Positions 26,052 to 35,187 of a stretch of DNA of 64,000 nucleotides are shown piece by piece. The DNA is from Chryseobacterium oleae. GTDB taxonomy: Bacteria; Bacteroidota; Bacteroidia; Flavobacteriales; Weeksellaceae. The position numbers and the translations under genes are program-made. Numbering within the stretch: the first letter of the stretch is position 1; every line of letters begins with the position of its first letter. The stretch covers positions 124,001-188,000 of the forward strand of contig NZ_FOVD01000004.1 of NCBI RefSeq assembly GCF_900115055.1. The letters run 5' to 3'. The notes beneath the pieces were generated by a model. It was not told where the DNA came from and did no database searches. It saw nothing but the letters and a program-made list of their open reading frames with translations.

Positions 26052-26825
26052 TTAGTTTGTAATTCTGATCTTACGGGTGTAAGTCTTTTTATCTTTTGCT
26101 TCCACTGTCAGGATATAAACACCTTCAGGCTGTGGAGTAGACAGTTCGAAAGTATTTGATTTCAGGGTAGAACGGTGTACTTCTTTTCCTGAAGTATTTC
26201 TTAGACTAACTTCGGCTCCTTCCAATGGAACGGTACCACCCAGAGTAATCTGTCCAGCTTTGCTGTAAGCCATGATCGTAGCAAGAGGATCCTGGTAAGC
26301 GTAATACACTCTGAATCCGCCACCAAGACTCAATACACCTCCGCTCAGTCTTATTTTAACAGCGTTATATGAGCTGGCAGGAGTAAGTTCAATCGTGGCT
26401 CTGTTAGGAGTGTCTGCTAGTTTCAGTAAACTGGCCGTGATCATTTGACTGTCATTATTAGACGTTGTTCCGCTGATCGTTTCTATATACACACCGCTCA
26501 ACAGTTGAACTGTCAGAGGAATGTTATTGGTTCCGATACCGATTACTAATTTGGTGTTGATTCTTACTTCAGGGAATCTAAGAGTTTGCTCAACGCCTCC
26601 TAATAAAACAGTACCCATGACCATGGTAGAATAGTTGTCTTCGTTGTCTCCCACGGCATTCAGAGGATTCTGTACGGCACATCCCAGACATACTCCATAT
26701 ACATTGGAGTACTGATCGTTGGCGTAGATCCTGCTTTGTGCTTGTGTATTACTCGATTGGAATAAAAATGCTAAAAACAATGCGGCCTGGAAAAGGCGGC
26801 TCTTGGAAAGTAGAATAGATTTCAT
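26052..26825 (-). CDS. T9SS-sorted secreted protein of unknown function
   Basis: 257 residues from the ATG at 26825 (MKSILLSKSRLF). A longer frame adds 11 residues before the signal and is unlikely. Signal peptide about 1-30 ending TQAQ. Residues about 60-170 are an unknown all-beta domain. The C-terminal 75 residues (GAEVSLRNTSGKEVHRSTLK ... GVYILTVEAKDKKTYTRKIRITN) are a type A T9SS sorting domain. The mature part has no motif that I recognise, apart from a Cys pair CLGC. It is monocistronic and ends at the bidirectional terminator. Confidence 0.75.
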   Translation of the reverse strand: MKSILLSKSRLFQAALFLAFLFQSSNTQAQSRIYANDQYSNVYGVCLGCAVQNPLNAVGDNEDNYSTMVMGTVLLGGVEQTLRFPEVRINTKLVIGIGTNNIPLTVQLLSGVYIETISGTTSNNDSQMITASLLKLADTPNRATIELTPASSYNAVKIRLSGGVLSLGGGFRVYYAYQDPLATIMAYSKAGQITLGGTVPLEGAEVSLRNTSGKEVHRSTLKSNTFELSTPQPEGVYILTVEAKDKKTYTRKIRITN

Positions 26826-27002
26826 ACTATAGAGATTTAAGGTTAATGTTTTAACCAAATTTAAGCATAAAAGTATATGTATACAATATTATCTCTATAA
26901 AATGTGAAATATATAATAATTCCTTAACGTTGAACATGTTGATTGTCAGAAAATAATTTGATCTGAAATCTGTACATCTGTTTTTGCATCATTATTTCCA
27001 GC

Positions 27003-28208
27003 TTATTTTTTTCGCCCTTTAATATTAGGTAAGAAAGCGGTAATAATCCCGATTAGAGGTAAAAAAGCACAGATTCTGAATACATATTCGATTCCGGTAT
27101 CATCAGCTACAGCTCCTAAAACGGCAGAACCGATTCCTCCCATCCCAAACATAAATCCGAAAAATAATCCGGCCACCAATCCAATTTTATTAGGCATAAG
27201 ATCGGTAGCATAAACCAATATGGCAGAAAATGCGGATGCGATAATTAACCCTATTAAAACAGCAAATACGATGGTCCAGCCCAGAGAAAGATAGGGAAGA
27301 CAAAGGGTAAAAGGTGCTGCTCCAAGAATCGAAGCCCAAATGATTTTCTTTCTTCCATATTTATCACCTAATTTTCCACCGAGAATTGTTCCAATAGCTA
27401 CAGCGGCAAGAAACATGAATAAATACAGCTGGGAATCCTGCACAGAAATATGAAACTTATCAATCAGAAAGAATGTAAAATAATTGGTCATAGATGCCAG
27501 ATAGATGTATTTGGAAAAAACCAAAGCCAATAGAATGGTAATAGAAAAAATTACCTTTTTGCGGGACAGCTGTATTTCAATGATGTTATCCGGATGTTTG
27601 GCTGATTTCTTAAGGGATAACCTTTCTGCATACCAGTTTCCGATCCTCCATAATACGATGATTCCTATAAAGGCAGCAATCGCAAAAAGAGCGACGTAAC
27701 CTTGTCCCAACGGAAGTATGATTAATGCAACCAATAAAGGCCCGATAGCACTTCCCGAATTTCCGCCTACCTGAAAGATGGATTGAGCCAGTCCTTTTTG
27801 TCCACCGGATGCCAGTTGGGCAACCCTTGAAGCTTCAGGGTGAAAAATGGAGGATCCCATCCCAATCAGTCCAACGGCAATAAGAATCACATAATATTGA
27901 TGAGCGGCTGCCAGAAGTAATAAACCTGCCATTGACAGCCCCATTCCTATGGCCAGAGATCTTGGGTTCGGTTTTTTATCAGTGTAAATTCCAACAAACG
28001 GCTGTAAAATAGAAGCCGTAAGCTGAAACACCAGCGTAATGATTCCGATCTGTGCAAAAGATAAACTGAATTCACCTTTCAGAATAGGATATAATGAAGG
28101 AATCGTAGATTGGATCAGATCATTCAGCAAATGTGAAAAACTGATCATAAATAAAATAGGGTAAACAATTTTAGTGGTATCAATGGTTTGTGTCTGTACC
28201 TTTTCCAT
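27003..28208 (-). CDS. MFS transporter, Fsr (fosmidomycin resistance)-like
   Basis: 401 residues, twelve predicted membrane segments. The N-terminal HLLNDLIQSTIPSLYPILK is typical of the Fsr-type MFS exporters, and the loop GKLGDKYGRKKI matches the family's motif between segments 8 and 9. The substrate is not known; fosmidomycin resistance is only a family label. It lies 55 bases downstream of the GntR/FadR gene on the same strand. The palindrome at 28232-28242 is between them, so the regulator likely controls it. Confidence 0.85.
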   Translation of the reverse strand: MEKVQTQTIDTTKIVYPILFMISFSHLLNDLIQSTIPSLYPILKGEFSLSFAQIGIITLVFQLTASILQPFVGIYTDKKPNPRSLAIGMGLSMAGLLLLAAAHQYYVILIAVGLIGMGSSIFHPEASRVAQLASGGQKGLAQSIFQVGGNSGSAIGPLLVALIILPLGQGYVALFAIAAFIGIIVLWRIGNWYAERLSLKKSAKHPDNIIEIQLSRKKVIFSITILLALVFSKYIYLASMTNYFTFFLIDKFHISVQDSQLYLFMFLAAVAIGTILGGKLGDKYGRKKIIWASILGAAPFTLCLPYLSLGWTIVFAVLIGLIIASAFSAILVYATDLMPNKIGLVAGLFFGFMFGMGGIGSAVLGAVADDTGIEYVFRICAFLPLIGIITAFLPNIKGRKK

Positions 28209-28231
28209 AATGTTGTCTTTAATTCATCAGG

Positions 28232-28242
28232 TCATCTGATGA
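28232..28242. promoter_or_regulatory. GntR/FadR operator candidate before the MFS gene
   Basis: TCATC-T-GATGA, a perfect 11-base palindrome, followed by AT. The same 13 bases (TCATCTGATGAAT) recur at 28931-28943, just upstream of the regulator gene. It is 24 bases before the MFS start. Two identical sites, one before each gene, are good evidence for autoregulation plus control of the exporter. Confidence 0.6.
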
Positions 28243-28263
28243 ATTTGATTATAATTTTAATAA

Positions 28264-28920
28264 TTAGTATACTTTTTCAACAATGAGCTGAGCAATACGG
28301 GCAGCCGTGTCGGAATCTTTATTTTCAATAGCTTTATAAAGATCAGTATGTATTTTTTGAGAAAGTTTGAAAGAGTCCGTATTGTTATTGTGACTGACTT
28401 CAAAAGTTCTGAGAATATGCTTACTGGCAATTCGGTAGATTTCTTTCAATAGGGTATTGCCACAGGCTTCGGCAATAGATATATGGAAATTAATGTCTGC
28501 CTGATAACACTCCAGTGCCTGGTTGTCTTTTGCAAACCGATCTCTGAGATCCAGATACATTTTAATCGTCCCCAGCTCCTTATCACTTCGGTTAGCCGCT
28601 GCTTTCGCTGCAATCTTTGAATCTAAGAGAGCACGAACCTCATAAACTTCGTTGAATTCTGCATTATTGATCTGGTCTTCCAGCGATTCCTGGATATTCT
28701 TAGAAGTAACAAAGGTACCCACACCTTGCTGTACACTCAGAACTCCTTTTATCGATAAAATTTTTATAGCCTCCCGGATGCTTGAACGCCCGACACCATA
28801 TATTTTCATCAGTTCCGGTTCAATTGGAAGTTTATCACCAACAGCATATTCTTCATTGGTAATCCCCTGAATTAATCTCTCTGCGACTTCCTGAGCTAAT
28901 GATTTTCTTTGAATTTGCAT
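28264..28920 (-). CDS. GntR-family (FadR subgroup) transcriptional regulator
   Basis: 218 residues from the ATG at 28920 (MQIQRKSLAQEVAER). An upstream ATG at 28947 would put the operator inside the coding region, so it was not chosen. The N-terminal winged helix (GDKLPIEPELMKIYGVGRSS then IREAIKILS) is GntR-type. The C-terminal FCD domain (about 90-218) has VYEVRALLDSKIAAKAAANR and HISIAEACGN, the usual helical ligand domain with metal-binding His residues. The ligand is unknown. Sites at 28931 and 28232 are probable targets. Confidence 0.9.
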   Translation of the reverse strand: MQIQRKSLAQEVAERLIQGITNEEYAVGDKLPIEPELMKIYGVGRSSIREAIKILSIKGVLSVQQGVGTFVTSKNIQESLEDQINNAEFNEVYEVRALLDSKIAAKAAANRSDKELGTIKMYLDLRDRFAKDNQALECYQADINFHISIAEACGNTLLKEIYRIASKHILRTFEVSHNNNTDSFKLSQKIHTDLYKAIENKDSDTAARIAQLIVEKVY

Positions 28921-28930
28921 AAACATCTTA

Positions 28931-28941
28931 TCATCTGATGA
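28931..28941. promoter_or_regulatory. GntR/FadR operator candidate, regulator's own promoter
   Basis: TCATC-T-GATGA, identical to the site before the MFS gene. It lies 11 bases upstream of the chosen regulator start, where it would block the gene's own promoter. Confidence 0.6.
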
Positions 28942-29036
28942 ATGCAAAGGTATGGCTTTTTTTTAATAATTGAATATAAATTTTAAAAGGATTTTATTTA
29001 CCTGAAAAAAGGATAAGATGGATGAGTAGTTCAGCA

Positions 29037-29069
29037 AACCATGTCAAGGTTCAAAACCTTGACATGGTT
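29037..29069 (-). terminator. Hairpin downstream of the serine hydrolase
   Basis: A 15 bp stem: arms 29037-29051 and 29055-29069, with loop CAA. The T tract is short (TTT) on the minus strand, so termination may be weak. It lies 40 bases after the end of the hydrolase and 96 bases before the GntR-side operator. Confidence 0.55.
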
Positions 29070-29108
29070 AAACACTGGAAATAACCTTAGTAACTAAGGA
29101 AGATAAAA

Positions 29109-30761
29109 CTATTTTATTTTTTTAAATTCAATATTAGAAAGATTAGATCCCGATAACATAAATTCAGTGACTCCATTATTTTGATCATACTTAAAATCAA
29201 GCTGTCCGAAATAATCCGTTGTAGAGTAGAAGCTTGTAGGAGTTAAAGGATGGAGTTCAATATTACCATTCAAAGGATGTTTGGCTATAAGCTTATTTTT
29301 TTCAACGACGAGTTGATAGGTTGTATTAAATTCTTCATTCCTGTAGAAACCAATTAATTTATTCAAAACCATTGTATCAGATTTAGGAGGATTCAACTTT
29401 ATCTTTTCTGCAGTATAGGTGAAATCAGCAATTCTAAGGGTAACCGATCCGCTATGAAAGGTTAAGCTTGCTGTAGGAATAGAGGTAATTTTAAATTTTC
29501 CGTCACCGATGATCTGAAGCGGTTCTTTACCATTTCGGTTATAGGTTCCCATAGAAAGATCTTTCCCTTCCGTAGATATTTCAAGAAAATTTCCAGGACT
29601 GAATGCATACACTCCCTCAAATTTCTTAAGCTCAGCAGGAGTATAAGTTGTTTTTTGCGGTAACGGAGGAAGTGTTTCTTGGTCTTTGAGAAAGAAATCT
29701 ACCAATTGATACACAATCTGCAAACCTTCAAAGCTCTGCTTGTTACCTAGCATAACAATAGAAAACTGTTGTGAAGGAACATGTAGAATATAGGCACGAT
29801 AGCCGACTGTACCGCCACCGTGAAATATAATGTCTAAGCCTTTATACTTTTCCGTTTGCAGGCCCAATCCGTATTCTATGGTTTTGCCCGTATTGAGTAC
29901 AGTATTTTTTTGCATTGTATTGTAGAGCTCATGGCTTCCCTGCACTGGATTTTGAAAATTGATAGCCCATTGACTCAGGTCATTCAGCGTTGTATAAATA
30001 TTGGACGAGCCATCCACCATTTGTGCGATAGGAAACTTTAGAAAAGTATTACCGTTTGGCCGGTAAGATTCTGCCGCATTGGGAATGATTTTATCAGGAT
30101 CGTCTAATGCTATGGTATTTTTCATGTGCAAAGGGTTAAAAATATATTCCTTTGCGATTTCGTTAAAATCCTTTTTATAAACCCTGTGGAGAATTTCAGC
30201 AAGGAGCGTGAAACCGGTATTATTATATTGGTACTTTTTTCCGGGAGGGAAGTTGATGCTTTTAATGCCCAGAAGGGTCTGTACTCCTTCCTCATGGGTC
30301 ACTTTAAATTCATCCCCAAAACCCTGTAGTTTCTTAATTTCAGAAAAATTGGGTAATCCGTGGGTATGATTGGCTAACTGACGGATCGTAATTTTGTAGG
30401 GAAGATGCTTCAGCTCCGGAAGATAGATTCTGATGTCATCTTCTAAGGATAATTTTCCTTCTTTTTCAGCTAAAAGAGTAATAAATGCAGTAAACTGTTT
30501 GGATACGGAGGCTATATTAAAAGCCGTGGAATCTGTGATCGGAGTTTTGTTTTCCAGATTAGCCAGTCCGTAGGTTTTCTTATAGATTGCTTTTCCATCT
30601 TTTATAATGGCAATGGCCATGCCTGGCGCATTTTCCTGTTGATAGACATTCAGCAGAGAGTCTGTTCTTCTGACCGGATCAGTTGGTTTGGATTGGGCAG
30701 AGCAGAGTCCGGAACTCAATAAAGAAAAAAGGAACAATGCCCATTGGATTGGTAGCTTCAT
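29109..30761 (-). CDS. Secreted serine hydrolase of the beta-lactamase/PBP family
   Basis: 550 residues. A signal peptide (about 1-22) precedes a class C beta-lactamase-type domain (about 30-365). The motifs are S85-V-S-K88 (SxxK), YQYNNTGF (YxN) and FHGGGTVGYRAY (the HGG, KTG-equivalent box). The C-terminal 180 residues are beta-rich, as in many flavobacterial members (DUF3471-like). These enzymes cleave or transfer D-amino acid peptides or esters, and the true substrate here is unknown. It lies 120 bases downstream of the AraC-type regulator with several TCCGA/TCGGA repeats between. Confidence 0.88.
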   Translation of the reverse strand: MKLPIQWALFLFSLLSSGLCSAQSKPTDPVRRTDSLLNVYQQENAPGMAIAIIKDGKAIYKKTYGLANLENKTPITDSTAFNIASVSKQFTAFITLLAEKEGKLSLEDDIRIYLPELKHLPYKITIRQLANHTHGLPNFSEIKKLQGFGDEFKVTHEEGVQTLLGIKSINFPPGKKYQYNNTGFTLLAEILHRVYKKDFNEIAKEYIFNPLHMKNTIALDDPDKIIPNAAESYRPNGNTFLKFPIAQMVDGSSNIYTTLNDLSQWAINFQNPVQGSHELYNTMQKNTVLNTGKTIEYGLGLQTEKYKGLDIIFHGGGTVGYRAYILHVPSQQFSIVMLGNKQSFEGLQIVYQLVDFFLKDQETLPPLPQKTTYTPAELKKFEGVYAFSPGNFLEISTEGKDLSMGTYNRNGKEPLQIIGDGKFKITSIPTASLTFHSGSVTLRIADFTYTAEKIKLNPPKSDTMVLNKLIGFYRNEEFNTTYQLVVEKNKLIAKHPLNGNIELHPLTPTSFYSTTDYFGQLDFKYDQNNGVTEFMLSGSNLSNIEFKKIK

Positions 30762-30816
30762 TTGATTTAATTTTTAAATGATGAAGCAAATCTGGAAATT
30801 TACCATGAGCTAAACA

Positions 30817-30877
30817 TCCGACTATCGGAAACCGGACTGATTTTAAAGCATAAAAACAGTCCGACTTAAAATCGGAC
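30817..30877. promoter_or_regulatory. TCCGA/TCGGA inverted-repeat cluster between AraC and hydrolase genes
   Basis: Three nested repeats: TCCGA-CTA-TCGGA (30817-30829), CGGACTG/CAGTCCG (30833-30839 with 30857-30863) and GTCCGA/TCGGAC (30859-30864 with 30872-30877). They lie in the 120-base spacer before the hydrolase start. They could be a regulator binding array or an RNA hairpin of the AraC transcript end. Confidence 0.4.
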
Positions 30878-30881
30878 ACTT

Positions 30882-31919
30882 TTAAATGCTTGATTTCCTG
30901 TAATCTGTAGGCGTTAAGTTAGTTTCCTTTTTAAACGCCGTATAGAATGAAGATTTTGAGTTGAAGCCTACTTCGTACAATATTTCCAGTACAGTTAGCT
31001 GCGATTGTTCCTTCAGAAGAGTTTTGGCGTCATTAATTCTGAACTCGTTGATAAAGTCGAAAAAATGTTTTCCGGTATGTTGATTGATCAAAAGCGACAA
31101 TTGCTTTTCTGGTAGATGAATTTGTTCAGCCAATTTCTGCAATGTCAGCTTATCATCCAAATAAGGTTTTTCAGTTTCCATGAATTGGAGAAGACTTTTC
31201 AATTGCTCCGGTTGTTCTTTTACTTCATTGTCTGATTGTACAGGAACCAGATCTTTATTGATTCCCGCAAACAGGTTAGGCCGGTATAAAGCATTCAGCA
31301 CAAACCAGGTGATCACAAATAAGACAAATACAGAGGTGAAGGTGAATAAGTAATTATAGACAGGACTATCTTTCTCAACAAATCCCCGGATAAGAACGAA
31401 GATATTTCCTATCAGAAAAAGGAAAGTGGTTTGCATCAGCCATTGGTAGGTAAGATGATGATTGCTGGAATAATTTTCCTGATATAGTTTTCTGAAATTC
31501 TGCAACACCAGAAATACAGCAATGATGTAAAAGTAATACTGAATGATAGAGATCACATCAAATATCTTGTAATCCTGTTCTGAAATTCCTGTAACGCTGA
31601 AGAAGCAAAAAACGAATAAAAATGGCAGCCCATGCAAAAGATGCTTTTTCTGAAGTTTGAAATTATAATAACAGGCCGAGTTGACATACAAATAATACAG
31701 AGGCATCTGCAGCAGAACACTAGCCAGTTTCCCGCCTTTGATTATTTTAGAGTCGGGTGGTGACAGGAAAAGACCGGAAAAATCGATCACAGATATCAGG
31801 AGAAAAGCAGCAAATAAATAATCAGGCAATTTTCTTTCAGATTTTGCAGTAATCAGAAAAACACTTAACAGTAAAAACAAAAAAACAATAATCTTACCTA
31901 AATCGTTAATAAATGCCAT
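30882..31919 (-). CDS. Membrane-anchored AraC-family regulator
   Basis: 345 residues. The N-terminal 215 residues hold about seven hydrophobic segments (for example IVFLFLLLSVFLI and FLFLIGNIFVLIRG). The C-terminal 100 residues are an AraC-type double helix-turn-helix (LTLQKLAEQIHLPEKQLSLL, then TVLEILYEVGFNSKSSFYTA). Such proteins sense a signal in the membrane and bind DNA. It is transcribed toward the serine hydrolase, and the spacer between them has inverted repeats. Target and ligand are unknown. The 31920-32370 spacer upstream is AT-rich and without genes. Confidence 0.85.
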   Translation of the reverse strand: MAFINDLGKIIVFLFLLLSVFLITAKSERKLPDYLFAAFLLISVIDFSGLFLSPPDSKIIKGGKLASVLLQMPLYYLYVNSACYYNFKLQKKHLLHGLPFLFVFCFFSVTGISEQDYKIFDVISIIQYYFYIIAVFLVLQNFRKLYQENYSSNHHLTYQWLMQTTFLFLIGNIFVLIRGFVEKDSPVYNYLFTFTSVFVLFVITWFVLNALYRPNLFAGINKDLVPVQSDNEVKEQPEQLKSLLQFMETEKPYLDDKLTLQKLAEQIHLPEKQLSLLINQHTGKHFFDFINEFRINDAKTLLKEQSQLTVLEILYEVGFNSKSSFYTAFKKETNLTPTDYRKSSI

Positions 31920-32287
31920 GTTTTTATTTTGAATATTACAAAACTACACATTATAGTTTCTCTTGTAAGAATTAATATACAGATCAATAGTTTTATCGCA
32001 CTGACCTTACAATAAGAGGAGATTATGTTTTGTGAAAAATACGGAGACTAAAGTAATATTGGAGTTAATTACAGTGTAAATATGAGTGAAAAATAAGCAA
32101 TGATTCTGCAGTGCCTGATAGTGCAGAATAAATAAGGAAGCCATAAAAATTATGAAACCAAATTGTTTTTAAAATAATATGTTAATTTATTTAACAGTTT
32201 TAATTTGCTGTAAATGAAATGATTGCTTGTGTATTTAAATCCTTTATAGTAGAATTACTACAAAAAATGAGAAACCTGTATAAATGT

Positions 32288-32318
32288 TTTGCTGATAGAA
32301 TAGAAGCTCTTAATTTTG
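32288..32318 (+). promoter_or_regulatory. Bacteroidota-type promoter for the T6SS cassette
   Basis: TTTG (32288-32291), exactly 19 bases, then TAATTTTG (32311-32318), which fits the Bacteroidota vegetative promoter TTTG-N19-TAnnTTTG. The start would be near 32325, about 45 bases before hcp. The remaining 31920-32287 spacer shows no gene. Confidence 0.6.
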
Positions 32319-32370
32319 GTAAACACCCAATGACAAATCAAAAAATATTAACATTTGAAATTTACCAATC

Positions 32371-32772
32371 ATGACAGCAAATTCAAGAGGAATTTTAAAA
32401 TTCAACGGAAGCGATGGTCAGAAACTTCTTAAACTTAATTACAGTGTATCCAGATCGACGGATGTTTCAGGACGTGTTGCATCAGACCCGTCTAATGCAC
32501 TCATCAAAGTAACGGTAGAAGCTACAGAAAAATCAGACATTCTTGAAAGTTTACTTAATGGTAAATATAAACCTACAGGCGGAGAGATTATTTTTAATAA
32601 ATCACATGAAGAAGGAACCCTTATTACACTAACCTGGGAAAACGGATATGTGGTTCAGCATGAAATCGATTTTGATGCGGTAGACGAAAACTCTATGCTC
32701 ATCAGTTTCGTAGTAAGTGCTGAAAAAATTACCTACGGCAGTTCAGCCTTTGATGGAGGATGGCCCATATAG
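32371..32772 (+). CDS. tssD: Type VI secretion tube protein TssD (Hcp)
   Basis: 133 residues. SRGILKFNGSDGQKLLKLNYS at the start and a C-terminal VVSAEKITYG match the Bacteroidota TssD (Hcp) family of the subtype iii T6SS. The protein forms hexameric rings that stack into the injection tube, and it is exported with VgrG. The length is normal. It is followed by a hairpin at 32802, and VgrG begins 240 bases on. The rest of the secretion machine is not in this window. Confidence 0.9.
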   Translation: MTANSRGILKFNGSDGQKLLKLNYSVSRSTDVSGRVASDPSNALIKVTVEATEKSDILESLLNGKYKPTGGEIIFNKSHEEGTLITLTWENGYVVQHEIDFDAVDENSMLISFVVSAEKITYGSSAFDGGWPI

Positions 32773-32801
32773 CCTGACTCCTTTTAAATAATGAATGTAA
32801 G

Positions 32802-32840
32802 ACAGAACAGTATACTTATCCAGGTACGCTGTTCTGTTTT
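32802..32840 (+). terminator. Hairpin after hcp
   Basis: ACAGAACAG (32802-32810) pairs with CTGTTCTGT (32829-32837), with a further partly paired inner part, then TTT. It probably ends or attenuates the hcp transcript, giving more Hcp than VgrG. The 32773-33012 spacer has no other feature. Confidence 0.65.
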
Positions 32841-33012
32841 GGTGTTTCATTCATCAGTAGGGGGGAGTGCATATGTTTTTACAGTTTTTTCTGCAAATTC
32901 AAACAACTGGATAATACGGCATATTTCATTTTTTCTACTTGATGAAAAATTATTGAGTATCATTTTACTCATAGGATCTAAAAAACAAAGTCACAAATAT
33001 TAAAAAAATCTT

Positions 33013-35181
33013 ATGTTTCAGGATAATAAATCTTCAAAAAAACAACAGGCTCCAAAAAACTTAAAAAGTTCCGGAGCAGTAGAGGACCTGCAGGAAAAAG
33101 CGGTACGGAAAGGTGCTGTAAAAGCAGGTGAAAAGATTAAGAAAGCAGGACAGAAGATCAATCAGGCTCAGAGCTATGCGGGATCTATTCAGAATACTTC
33201 CACGATGTTTATGAACGAGAACCGCCAGCAGAACAATCCACTGACAACAGACGGGAAATTATGGCTCAATCAGCCTACCTCAAAGATTCATAATGCTGCA
33301 TCAATTCCTACAAACCAAATTTTAGGAATAAACAGAGTTGTGAAACTTGAAATTGTTATTGATGGAAAAGTAATAGCACATTTTAAGCATTTCACCCTTA
33401 GTCAAAGCGCTGTAAAGCACCACTGCTTCAGTCTTACACTCGCATATGATACCTTAGGGAGCGCTGAGAATCATAATCTGGAGGAGGCTCAGAATTTCTT
33501 GGGAAAAAGGATTACAGTGATTTTTAAATACAAAGATGTTGAGGACAGCCCTGAAAGAAATTTTGTGGGGGTCATTACCGAAGTCGGTTTCAGCCAGGAA
33601 AAAGGAAGTCTGGGAAATATTATTCTTACAGGCAGCAGTCCAACCGTTCTTTTGGATGCTGCGCCCCATATTCAGAGCTTTGGAGGTGCTCAGGAAATAA
33701 GCTTGAATAGTATAGCCGATCATATGATCAAAGAGGGGCTGGGTCAAAATAAATTTGATTTCAGAGTAGATTCCCGGCATGGGAATGTGTCTTACAGCTC
33801 ACAGTATGAAGAAACCCATTACAATTATTTGGCAAGAATGGCTGAAGCCTATGGTGAGCAGTTCTTTTATGATGGTGAGGTACTTCACTTTGGTCAGCTT
33901 CCTCCGTCTGAAGAACCTGTAAAACTTACCTATGGAAGCAGTGTTAATGATGTTAAGATCAAAATGAAAGCGCAGCATGTCAATCCTACTTTCTATGGAT
34001 ATAACAGTAGTAAGAATGAAAAACTGACTGCAGGAAGCTCAAAGATCAGCCATGTATCAGATATTGCCAAAAGAGCATACGAGATATCAGAGAAAACATT
34101 TACAACTCCTTCTTTAAGAGTAGCCCCTATTAAAGCTTCTACCTTTATGGATATTGATGCTTCACAGAAAGCTACAGCGGGCAGTAAGGCCGTGGATGTT
34201 TTTATCACCTCAGGAAGTACTACGGTTCCTTTTTTATATCCAGGATGTACAGCAGATGTTGAAATGCGTAAAGCAGATACCAATCAGACTTCTTACTTTA
34301 CAAAATTGATGATTACTGAAGTAAGCCACGAAGTAGATGCCAGAGGGTATTATACCGGAAACTTTGAAGCCATCGCAGCAGATACAGGGTTTATCCCAAG
34401 GCCAGAATTTGATTTACCAAAAGCAGAAGCCCAGTTTGCCAAAGTAATTTCCAATACAGATCCATTGAATCAGGGGCGGGTACAGGTCCAGTTTGATTGG
34501 CAGAATGGCCCAGATACCACTGAATTTATACGGGTGATGACTCCTGATGCAGGCGGAAGCGATAAAGTAAGTAAAAACCGCGGTTTTATGGCAATCCCCG
34601 AAGTTGGAGATCAGGTGGTTGTGAATTTTGTTCATCAACATCCGGATAGGCCTTTTGTAATGGGAGGAATGTTTCACGGCGGTGTTGGCGGTGGAGGCGG
34701 GCAAAACAATAATGTTAAAAGCTTAAGCAGCAGAAGTGGTAATAAACTGGAGCTTGATGACGGAGCCGGATCTGTATTTCTGACAGATCAGGGAGGAGCA
34801 AATATGAAATTTGACGGAGCCGGAAATGCAACAACTCATGCCAATAATGATAAAAATGTAACAGTCGGAAACAACAATACAGTGAAGGCTGGAAATACCA
34901 ATATGATTAATGTAGGTGACAATTCAATTCTTCAGATGGACAAATCCGGAAAGGTTTCACTCACTGCCACTACTGAATTTAAAATAGTGGTGGGAGCCAG
35001 TACGGTAATTATTGATAAAGACGGGAATATTACAGTCAATGGAAAAGAAATAAAAGTAGATGCCAAAAATAACATTAGTGTTTCTGCTACCAATGAAGCA
35101 AAAATCGGAGGCAAAAAAGTTAATATATCAGGAAGTTCAGAAGTGCAGATTAATGGAAGTAAAGTAAATATTAATAAGTAG
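33013..35181 (+). CDS. vgrG: Type VI secretion spike protein VgrG (TssI)
   Basis: 722 residues. Residues about 1-95 are a Lys-rich polar extension. About 105-430 is the gp27-like phage-hub part (LNSIADHMIKEGL, YEETHYNYLARMAEAYGEQF). About 460-560 is the gp5 OB-fold (DPLNQGRVQVQFDWQNGPD ... GFMAIPEVGDQVVVNFVHQH). The C-terminal 150 residues are a repetitive beta-helix spike (VTVGNNNTVKAGNTNMINVG). It carries the PAAR-type tip protein. Next comes an unknown gene after 6 bases, then the effector. Normal for Bacteroidota VgrG. Confidence 0.95.
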   Translation: MFQDNKSSKKQQAPKNLKSSGAVEDLQEKAVRKGAVKAGEKIKKAGQKINQAQSYAGSIQNTSTMFMNENRQQNNPLTTDGKLWLNQPTSKIHNAASIPTNQILGINRVVKLEIVIDGKVIAHFKHFTLSQSAVKHHCFSLTLAYDTLGSAENHNLEEAQNFLGKRITVIFKYKDVEDSPERNFVGVITEVGFSQEKGSLGNIILTGSSPTVLLDAAPHIQSFGGAQEISLNSIADHMIKEGLGQNKFDFRVDSRHGNVSYSSQYEETHYNYLARMAEAYGEQFFYDGEVLHFGQLPPSEEPVKLTYGSSVNDVKIKMKAQHVNPTFYGYNSSKNEKLTAGSSKISHVSDIAKRAYEISEKTFTTPSLRVAPIKASTFMDIDASQKATAGSKAVDVFITSGSTTVPFLYPGCTADVEMRKADTNQTSYFTKLMITEVSHEVDARGYYTGNFEAIAADTGFIPRPEFDLPKAEAQFAKVISNTDPLNQGRVQVQFDWQNGPDTTEFIRVMTPDAGGSDKVSKNRGFMAIPEVGDQVVVNFVHQHPDRPFVMGGMFHGGVGGGGGQNNNVKSLSSRSGNKLELDDGAGSVFLTDQGGANMKFDGAGNATTHANNDKNVTVGNNNTVKAGNTNMINVGDNSILQMDKSGKVSLTATTEFKIVVGASTVIIDKDGNITVNGKEIKVDAKNNISVSATNEAKIGGKKVNISGSSEVQINGSKVNINK

Positions 35182-35187
35182 ATACGT

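Noticed and set aside
28921..28947. Upstream ATG at 28947 as start of the GntR gene
   Set aside because: It would place the palindromic operator inside the coding region. The ATG at 28920 gives the usual family N-terminus.
32791..33003. Open frame of 70 residues between hcp and vgrG
   Set aside because: It spans the hairpin at 32802-32840 and has no convincing start or protein-like composition.
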